A DNA stretch of 64,000 nucleotides. Source: a bacterium SCSIO 12696 (GTDB taxonomy: Bacteria; Pseudomonadota; Gammaproteobacteria; Pseudomonadales; Porticoccaceae). The translations under genes were made by a program, and so were the position numbers. The notes beneath the pieces were generated by a model that did not search any database, had not been told where the DNA came from, and was given only the letters and a program-made list of their open reading frames with translations. Position 1 is the stretch's first letter. Every line of letters starts with the position of its first letter. This document shows, one piece after another, positions 58,576 to 64,000 of the stretch. Location of the stretch: NCBI GenBank assembly GCA_024397955.1, contig CP073744.1:62001-126000 (forward strand), read 5' to 3'.

Positions 58576-59745
58576 TTAAACAGATTCGTTAGAGTCATCT
58601 ACCAAGCAGTTGGGCAAATCCGCCACGGTGGCGCAGCCCAGCTGGTTCATGACCTGGGTTAATTGGGTAGTGAGCATATTGATGGTGTGTATACCGCCCT
58701 TGTCACCGAGGGCGCCCACGCCATAAACAAAGGAGCGCCCCAGAAAGGTAAAATCCGCGCCGCAAGCCATAGCGCTGGCGATGTTGGAGCCAGAATTGAT
58801 GCCTGAATCCATAAATATCTTGATTTTGTCACCGTAAGAGCGCGCTGCTTTTTTCAGCGCTGGCACCGGAGATTCACCGGGATCGAGCTGGCGGGCGCCG
58901 TGGTTGGACATCACCACCGCATCGGCCCCCAATGAGATAGCGCTGGCTACGTCTTTTTCGTTAATCAGGCCCTTGATCACCAACGGGCCTTTCCAGAAAT
59001 CCCGAATCGGCTTCAGCCCTTCCATATCCACCCGGCCCATCACGGTTTTGTTCATAAACGCGGCCAGTTGATCGGTGGGCATGCCCTTGGGCATATAGGG
59101 TTTTAAGGTCTGCATTTCAGGCTTGCCAGCTTTGGCCGTAGCCAGTAGCCAGGCGGGGCGGGCCAGCATCTGGCAGATGTTGGAAAGCGACATTTTTGGC
59201 GGCATGGCCAAGCCATTGCGAATGTCCCGTGGCCGGTAGCCAAAGGTGGGTACATCCACAGTGACCACCAATACTGGGTATTGGGCGGCGGTAATGCGTT
59301 TGAGCAGATCCTCTCGAATGGCAGGGTCTGTAGGGTTATACAGTTGGTACCAGGCTTTGCCTTCGGACAGTTCGGCGATGTCTTCCAGCTTGGCGGAAGA
59401 CACCGTGCTTAATACAAACGGAATGTTTTTCTCAGCTGCGGCTTTGGCCAGAATCTCTGGTGCCTTGGGCCACATCAGCCCCTGCAGGCCTACTGGTGCA
59501 ACCCCAAAGGGGGCGGAGTAGGTGTGACCAAACAACTCTACTTCCAGGTTGCTGCCAGAGAAAGGTTTAAGCAGTTCACTGCGCAGCTGCACTGCCTGAA
59601 TATCCTGGCGGTTGCGTAACAGGCCAATTTCTTCGTGACAGCCGCCCTTTATGTATTCGTAGGCAAAGCGAGGAATGCGCTTTTTGGCCTGTTTTTTCAG
59701 GTCGGCTGTGCCGGGGAAGCGAGAGTCGAAGAATTGACTATTCAT
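58576..59745 (-). CDS. lldD: FMN-dependent alpha-hydroxy acid dehydrogenase (LldD-like)
   Basis: The 389-residue protein has the glycolate-oxidase fold motifs, FGVAPVGLQGLMWP, the YQLYNPTDPAI segment, and the active-site SNHGARQLD near residue 283. Family members oxidise L-lactate or glycolate. It is the first gene of the minus-strand operon and would recycle L-lactate (from L-fucose) or glycolate (from D-arabinose) generated by the diketo-acid hydrolase. A sigma-70 promoter lies upstream. Confidence 0.9.
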   Translation of the reverse strand: MNSQFFDSRFPGTADLKKQAKKRIPRFAYEYIKGGCHEEIGLLRNRQDIQAVQLRSELLKPFSGSNLEVELFGHTYSAPFGVAPVGLQGLMWPKAPEILAKAAAEKNIPFVLSTVSSAKLEDIAELSEGKAWYQLYNPTDPAIREDLLKRITAAQYPVLVVTVDVPTFGYRPRDIRNGLAMPPKMSLSNICQMLARPAWLLATAKAGKPEMQTLKPYMPKGMPTDQLAAFMNKTVMGRVDMEGLKPIRDFWKGPLVIKGLINEKDVASAISLGADAVVMSNHGARQLDPGESPVPALKKAARSYGDKIKIFMDSGINSGSNIASAMACGADFTFLGRSFVYGVGALGDKGGIHTINMLTTQLTQVMNQLGCATVADLPNCLVDDSNESV

Positions 59746-59777
59746 TTCATTTCTAAAATAATTTTTCTAATGTGAAA

Positions 59778-59806
59778 ATTAGATAATGCTCGACTCGATA
59801 AGTCAA
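59778..59806 (-). promoter_or_regulatory. Promoter of the sugar operon
   Basis: On the minus strand TTGACT (59801-59806) and TCTAAT (59778-59783) are spaced by 17 bases, each a five-of-six match to the sigma-70 consensus. Repeats of TGAAAAT lie on both sides. Confidence 0.72.
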
Positions 59807-59808
59807 GT

Positions 59809-59855
59809 GAAAATTGGCCTTTCGAAGGAGGCGCTTTTAGGTGAAAATGGCTTTC
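59809..59855. promoter_or_regulatory. Candidate IclR-family operator repeats
   Basis: GAAAATTGGCCTTTC (59809-59823) and GAAAATGGCTTTC (59843-59855) are two similar imperfect palindromes 34 bases apart, and a third GAAAATT half site lies at 59774-59780 over the -10 of the leftward promoter. They sit between the operon and the divergent regulator gene. Confidence 0.6.
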
Positions 59856-59880
59856 AAATGAAAAAGAGTATGGATATCCA

Positions 59881-60678
59881 ATGACCGCTAAAAAAACGGC
59901 AGCCCCCGCCTCTCGACGTCAATCCTATTCGGCACCCGCTTTAGAGAAAGGGCTGGATGTTCTTGAGCTGCTTTCCCGTGAGCCGGACGGGCTTAGTTTG
60001 AGTGATATCGCCAAACGCCTTGGGCGGTCAGTGGGGGAGCTGTTTCGCATGCTGGTGGTGCTGGAGCAGAGGGGTTATTTGATATTGCCCGCGGGCAGTG
60101 ATCGCTACCAGCTGTCATTAAAATTGTTTGAGCTGTCTCACCAGTTCCCGCCGGTCAAGCGCCTTACTGCTGCCGCTACCAAGGTCATGAAACGACTGGC
60201 GTATCAAATAGAGCAGTCCTGTCATCTGGTGATTTATTACGAGGGAAGAGGGCACGTTGTGGTACAACAGGATGCCCCTTCAGCGCGAATTTTTAGTGTT
60301 CGCTTGGGAGCTGAAGCATCTTTGGTAGACACCTGCTCCGGACACATACTGCTTGCTTATGCGGATGAGGCTCAACAGGAGGCTATGTTCAATAGCATCC
60401 CCAAACACCACAAAAAGCCCACCAAAAAACTGGTTAAAGAGCTAAGTAAGCGAATCTGTACTCAGGGTTATGAAAGCATTTCCAGCGCTCAGGCTCACGG
60501 GGTGGAAGATATCGGTTGCCCTGTATTCGATCACAATGGTTCTATTGTCGCTGCTTTAGTCATGCCATTCCTCTCCTATAAAGATGGTTCACACCCCAAA
60601 ACGCTGGACGAGGCTTTGGAACAGTTGCAAAAAGCAGCGGTGGATATTTCCGAGGCGTTGGGCTATCGAAGCGAGTAG
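59881..60678 (+). CDS. IclR-family transcriptional regulator
   Basis: A 265-residue regulator with an N-terminal winged HTH (about residues 20-75, APALEKGLDVLELLSREPDGLSLSDIAKRLGRS) and the IclR effector domain (about 95-260, with RIFSVRLGAEASLVDTCSGHILLAYAD). It is divergent from the sugar operon and most likely senses a pathway intermediate. An IclR-type regulator occurs in the same position in the Campylobacter fuc locus. Confidence 0.93.
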   Translation: MTAKKTAAPASRRQSYSAPALEKGLDVLELLSREPDGLSLSDIAKRLGRSVGELFRMLVVLEQRGYLILPAGSDRYQLSLKLFELSHQFPPVKRLTAAATKVMKRLAYQIEQSCHLVIYYEGRGHVVVQQDAPSARIFSVRLGAEASLVDTCSGHILLAYADEAQQEAMFNSIPKHHKKPTKKLVKELSKRICTQGYESISSAQAHGVEDIGCPVFDHNGSIVAALVMPFLSYKDGSHPKTLDEALEQLQKAAVDISEALGYRSE

Positions 60679-60693
60679 CTTTACAATTCCCTC

Positions 60694-62427
60694 ATGATCA
60701 AAACCATTGTTCGCCGTTCCGCTGACATGGGCGGAACGCATTTTTCTTCTGATATTCCATCCTTGTTGCAGCGTGTCTACGCCGCTCGTGGCGTGCGCGA
60801 TGACAGCGAACTGCAAAATCATCTCAAACACCTGCCCAGCCCTCAGCAATTAAAGGGGGCAAACCGGGCGGTTGATTTATTGTGGGAGGTCCTGCGAACT
60901 CAGCAGTCCATCCTGATCGTTGGTGATTTCGATTGTGATGGTGCCACCAGTACCGCTCTGGGTGTTCTGGCGTTGACTGCCATGGGCTTTCAGCGGGTCG
61001 ATTATTTGGTGCCTAACCGTTTTGATTACGGTTACGGCTTGACGCCGGAAATCGTTGGGCTGGCCGCAGCCAATAAGCCCGATTTAATTATTACCGTGGA
61101 TAACGGTATTTCCAGCATCGCGGGTGTGGCAGCGGCGCAACAGGCAGGTATCAAAGTGATTGTTACCGATCACCACCTGCCCGGTGAGCAGCTGCCAGAT
61201 GCGGATGCCATTGTGAATCCCAATCAAGCGGGCTGTGATTTTCCCAGTAAAAACCTGGCGGGTGTCGGGGTTATTTTTTATGTGCTCAGTGCACTCAGGG
61301 CTATATTGCGGGAAAACAACTGGTTTTCCGAACAGGGCATTGCCGAACCGAGTATGGCAACTTGGCTGGATTTAGTGGCACTGGGTACGGTGGCAGATGT
61401 GGTGCCTCTGGATCGAACCAACCGCATTTTGGTGCACCAGGGCTTACAGCGTATAAGAGCCGGTCGCTGTCGCCCGGGCATACTGGCGTTAATGGCTGCC
61501 GCCGGGCGCGATTATCGCCGCGCTGTGGCCATGGATTTCGGCTTTTTTGTGGGGCCGAGGTTGAACGCCGCGGGTCGCCTGGACGATATCAGCCACGGTA
61601 TTGAATGCCTGCTTACCGACAGCCCGGATATTGCCCGCGAATTTGCCCAAGAGTTGGATGGGCTGAACCGGGATCGCAAACTGATTGAAGCGCAAATGCA
61701 AAAAGAAGCGGTTGCTTTGGTGGATCAGCTGCAATTGGATGATGATGGTTTGCCTTGGGGTTTGTGTTTGTACAATGCCGATTGGCACCAGGGTGTCGTG
61801 GGGTTGTTGGCGTCTCGTATCAAGGAAAAAGTCCACCGTCCGGTAATTGCCTTTGCAGACGCCGATAACGGCGATGTCAAAGGTTCTGCCCGTTCCATTC
61901 CTGGCTTACATATTCGCGACGCGCTGGATGCGGTGGCCGCTCGTCACCCGGATCTATTGAGCAAGTTTGGCGGTCACGCTATGGCGGCGGGTATGAGCTT
62001 GCCGGTGGAAAAGCTGGGCGACTTTAAAGCGGCCTTTGACGACGAAGTGCGGCGCCAGCTTCGGGATGATGATTTACAGGCTGTGCTGCACAGCGATGGT
62101 GAAATGACGTCGCAGGATTTTACCCTGGAGCGGGTAGAGCAGCTGCGCGACGGCGGCCCCTGGGGGCAGCATTTCCCGGAGCCGCTGTTTGATGGGGAAT
62201 TTCGTTTGGTGCAGCAGCGCATCGTGGGGGAAAAGCACCTAAAGCTGGTGCTGGCCCATGATTCCGGCGAGGCCATTGACGCCATTGCGTTCAATATCGA
62301 TCTCAATCAGTGGCCGGCAACCGATGTGGAGAGGGTACGATGTGCCTTCAAGCCGGATATCAATGAATGGCGAGGTAATCGCTCATTGCAACTGATTGTG
62401 GAGCAGATGGATAAGGTGGCCAGCTGA
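60694..62427 (+). CDS. recJ: Single-stranded-DNA-specific exonuclease RecJ
   Basis: The 577-residue protein has the DHH phosphoesterase motifs: VGDFDCDGATST, DLIITVDNG, VTDHHLP, and NAAGRLDD, with the DHHA1 domain (SKFGGHAMAAGMSL) and C-terminal OB-fold region. It degrades single-stranded DNA 5' to 3' in mismatch repair and recombination. Length equals the E. coli enzyme (577). Its TGA overlaps the start of the following kinase (TGATG). Confidence 0.96.
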   Translation: MIKTIVRRSADMGGTHFSSDIPSLLQRVYAARGVRDDSELQNHLKHLPSPQQLKGANRAVDLLWEVLRTQQSILIVGDFDCDGATSTALGVLALTAMGFQRVDYLVPNRFDYGYGLTPEIVGLAAANKPDLIITVDNGISSIAGVAAAQQAGIKVIVTDHHLPGEQLPDADAIVNPNQAGCDFPSKNLAGVGVIFYVLSALRAILRENNWFSEQGIAEPSMATWLDLVALGTVADVVPLDRTNRILVHQGLQRIRAGRCRPGILALMAAAGRDYRRAVAMDFGFFVGPRLNAAGRLDDISHGIECLLTDSPDIAREFAQELDGLNRDRKLIEAQMQKEAVALVDQLQLDDDGLPWGLCLYNADWHQGVVGLLASRIKEKVHRPVIAFADADNGDVKGSARSIPGLHIRDALDAVAARHPDLLSKFGGHAMAAGMSLPVEKLGDFKAAFDDEVRRQLRDDDLQAVLHSDGEMTSQDFTLERVEQLRDGGPWGQHFPEPLFDGEFRLVQQRIVGEKHLKLVLAHDSGEAIDAIAFNIDLNQWPATDVERVRCAFKPDINEWRGNRSLQLIVEQMDKVAS

Positions 62428-63341
62428 TGCATTACGGTGTGGATGTGGGCGGTACCAAAATAGAATTGGCACTCTTCGATGAGAGCCTGCAACCCGTGGA
62501 TTCCTGGCGAGTGCCAACGCCCAAGCACGATTATGCAGAGTTTGTGGATACGATTGTCGGGATGGTTGAAAGGGCGGATGCACTCACTGGTGTAAAAGGC
62601 TCAGTGGGGATTGGTATTCCAGGTTTTTTCGATGCGAACGAAAATACAGTGGCGGTGAATATCCCCGGTATCCATGGACGTCCGCTGTCGGTGGATTTAT
62701 GCGCCAGGTTGGCTCGCCCGGTTGTATTTGAGAACGACGTGAATACATTGGCATTGTCGGAGGCTCATGGCGGTGCTTTGGCGGGGCATACTTACGCCAT
62801 GGGGGTTGTATTGGGCACGGGTGTGGCCGGTGGCTTTGTGGCCAATGGGCAACTTTGCAAAGGCAGTCAGCACATTGCCTGTGAGCTCGGCCACTTACCG
62901 CTTTCCGCCCGGTTGCAACAGAAATACGACCTGCCTTTGCGCGACTGTGGCTGTGGCTTGCAGGGGTGCATTGAAAATTACCTGTCTGGCCCCGGGTTGG
63001 GCTGGATGTGCCAATATTTCGAGTCTGGTTACAACAGTCCAGAGTCTATGGCCGAAGGTTTAAGGCGCAAAGAGCCCAAGGCACAGCAGGTGTTTGATAT
63101 CTATGTCGATTGCCTTGGCTGCTTTTTAGCGCAAGTCACGCTGAGTTACGACCCTGGCGCGATTGCACTGGCAGGAGGGCTTTCCAATTTGGCGGAAATC
63201 TACCCACGCATCGGTGAGTCCATGTCGCGGTATTTATTTTCAGCGGCAAAGCCGCCAGCAGTGGTACCTGCGCAATTTGGTGATTCCAGCGGCGTACGGG
63301 GTGCTGCTTTGTTGGGTCTTCAGGCCATGGAGAGCGGATGA
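62427..63341 (+). CDS. nagK: ROK-family sugar kinase, probable N-acetylglucosamine kinase
   Basis: The 304-residue protein has the ATP-binding DVGGTKIELALFDE, the sugar/zinc motif CELGHLPL...CGCGLQGCIENYLSG (His and three Cys binding zinc) and ENDVNTLAL. These are hallmarks of ROK kinases of the NagK type. It overlaps nagA by four bases (ATGA), strongly suggesting phosphorylation of N-acetylglucosamine before deacetylation. A glucokinase role is possible but less likely from context. Confidence 0.9.
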   Translation: MHYGVDVGGTKIELALFDESLQPVDSWRVPTPKHDYAEFVDTIVGMVERADALTGVKGSVGIGIPGFFDANENTVAVNIPGIHGRPLSVDLCARLARPVVFENDVNTLALSEAHGGALAGHTYAMGVVLGTGVAGGFVANGQLCKGSQHIACELGHLPLSARLQQKYDLPLRDCGCGLQGCIENYLSGPGLGWMCQYFESGYNSPESMAEGLRRKEPKAQQVFDIYVDCLGCFLAQVTLSYDPGAIALAGGLSNLAEIYPRIGESMSRYLFSAAKPPAVVPAQFGDSSGVRGAALLGLQAMESG

Positions 63342-64000
63342 AAACAGCGTTGATCAATGGTTGTGTCTTCGACGGTGAACAGCAGTTCGACGGCAGGGCG
63401 GTAATACTGGATGGTGGTCGTATTGATTCGCTGGTGGCTGACAAAGACCTTCCAGCTGATGTTGCCAGTACCGTCGATTTGCAAGGACACTTACTGGTAC
63501 CCGGATTTATTGATCTTCAGGTCAATGGTGGAGGGGGAGTCATGTTGAACAGCTCGCCCACCGTGGATGCTATTCGCACGATGGCGTCAGGCCATCGTCA
63601 ATATGGAACTACCGGGTTGCTGCCCACGTTGATTACGGCCAGTTTTGGCACTATGAGGCAAGCTATTGATGCGGTCGACCAGGCAATGGATGAAGGGGTT
63701 CCCGGTGTGTTGGGAATTCATTTGGAAGGGCCGTTTTTAAACCCGGAAAAAAAAGGCGCTCACGATGCTGGAAAATTCTGTACTTTGGATGAGCAGGGCC
63801 TGGAGTTGGTGTGCTCACTGAAGCGCGGTAAAACCGTTGTTACTATTGCACCAGAGTTAACGTCGCCAGAAATGATTGCCGACCTCAAAGCCCGCGGAGT
63901 AATTGTTTGCGCTGGCCACAGCAACGCTAGCTATGAGCAAGCCAGGCAGGCACTGCAAGCGGGTGTTGAGGGCTTTACCCATTTGTACAATGCCATGACA
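63338..64000 (+). CDS. nagA: N-acetylglucosamine-6-phosphate deacetylase, truncated by window edge
   Basis: The first 221 codons are visible. They include VDLQGHLLVPGFIDLQVNGGGG (metal-site start of the amidohydrolase fold), HLEGPFLNPEKKGAHD and AGHSNASYEQARQA, then THLYNAM near the end. The family removes acetate from GlcNAc-6-phosphate to give glucosamine-6-phosphate. The catalytic Asp lies beyond the window. The gene overlaps the kinase, so the two are translationally coupled. Confidence 0.94.
   Translation, partial: MKTALINGCVFDGEQQFDGRAVILDGGRIDSLVADKDLPADVASTVDLQGHLLVPGFIDLQVNGGGGVMLNSSPTVDAIRTMASGHRQYGTTGLLPTLITASFGTMRQAIDAVDQAMDEGVPGVLGIHLEGPFLNPEKKGAHDAGKFCTLDEQGLELVCSLKRGKTVVTIAPELTSPEMIADLKARGVIVCAGHSNASYEQARQALQAGVEGFTHLYNAMT

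Overview
The window looks like a piece of a gammaproteobacterial chromosome. The housekeeping genes (metG, dcd, pyrB, recJ, dinG, an Mrp/ApbC ATPase), the flagellar FliK/FlhB fragments, the FecIR-linked TonB receptor and the carbohydrate emphasis fit a marine or freshwater member of the Cellvibrionales/Alteromonadales. Genus is not determined. No rRNA, tRNA, CRISPR array, insertion sequence or prophage was seen.
Region 1 (1-15812) is a sedentary chromosomal integron. The first 29 codons of the tyrosine recombinase intI lie on the minus strand, with its promoter overlapped by a perfect LexA box. A near-consensus outward promoter (TTGGCA-N17-TATGAT) reads into an attI junction at 396/397 and then 32 gene cassettes, all on the plus strand, separated by 31 recognisable attC sites. 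Thirty cassettes carry one small ORF, mostly of unknown function and rich in membrane, secreted, zinc-ribbon and immunity-like proteins. Two are related ORF-poor cassettes that end in a GC hairpin plus T-tract merging into the attC site. One cassette has a Vibrio-type (VCR-like) attC.
Region 2 (15863-19170) is a run of small plus-strand genes: a MerB-like protein, a SAM methyltransferase, two cupins, a cytochrome P460-like protein and a GGCT-like protein. Region 3 (19230-38565) is ordinary chromosome: acuI-metG, an Mrp ATPase, dcd, a SPOR protein, an orphan FliK-like/FlhB-like pair, two convergent diguanylate cyclases (one with a C11 tract inside its coding sequence), an S9 peptidase, pyrB, an acyltransferase, dinG and a DUF4212/sodium-solute symporter pair.
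Region 4 (38570-60678) is the most interesting part. It is a carbohydrate locus combining FecI/FecR, a TonB receptor with an STN domain, two MelB-type transporters, two paralogous GH172 (DUF2961) enzymes, FucU mutarotase and a long minus-strand operon. That operon encodes an aldose dehydrogenase, a sugar lactonase, a split UxaA-type dehydratase, an SDR, two FAH-family enzymes, a 2,5-dioxovalerate dehydrogenase-like ALDH and an LldD-like oxidase, next to a divergent IclR regulator. Together these make a coherent non-phosphorylating route for D-arabinose and/or L-fucose, which share stereochemistry, fed by furanosidases. It may be a D-arabinan or fucofuranoside utilisation locus with two alternative endings: pyruvate plus lactate or glycolate, and 2-oxoglutarate.
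Region 5 (60694-64000) is recJ followed by a tightly overlapping ROK kinase and a truncated nagA, the start of an N-acetylglucosamine route.
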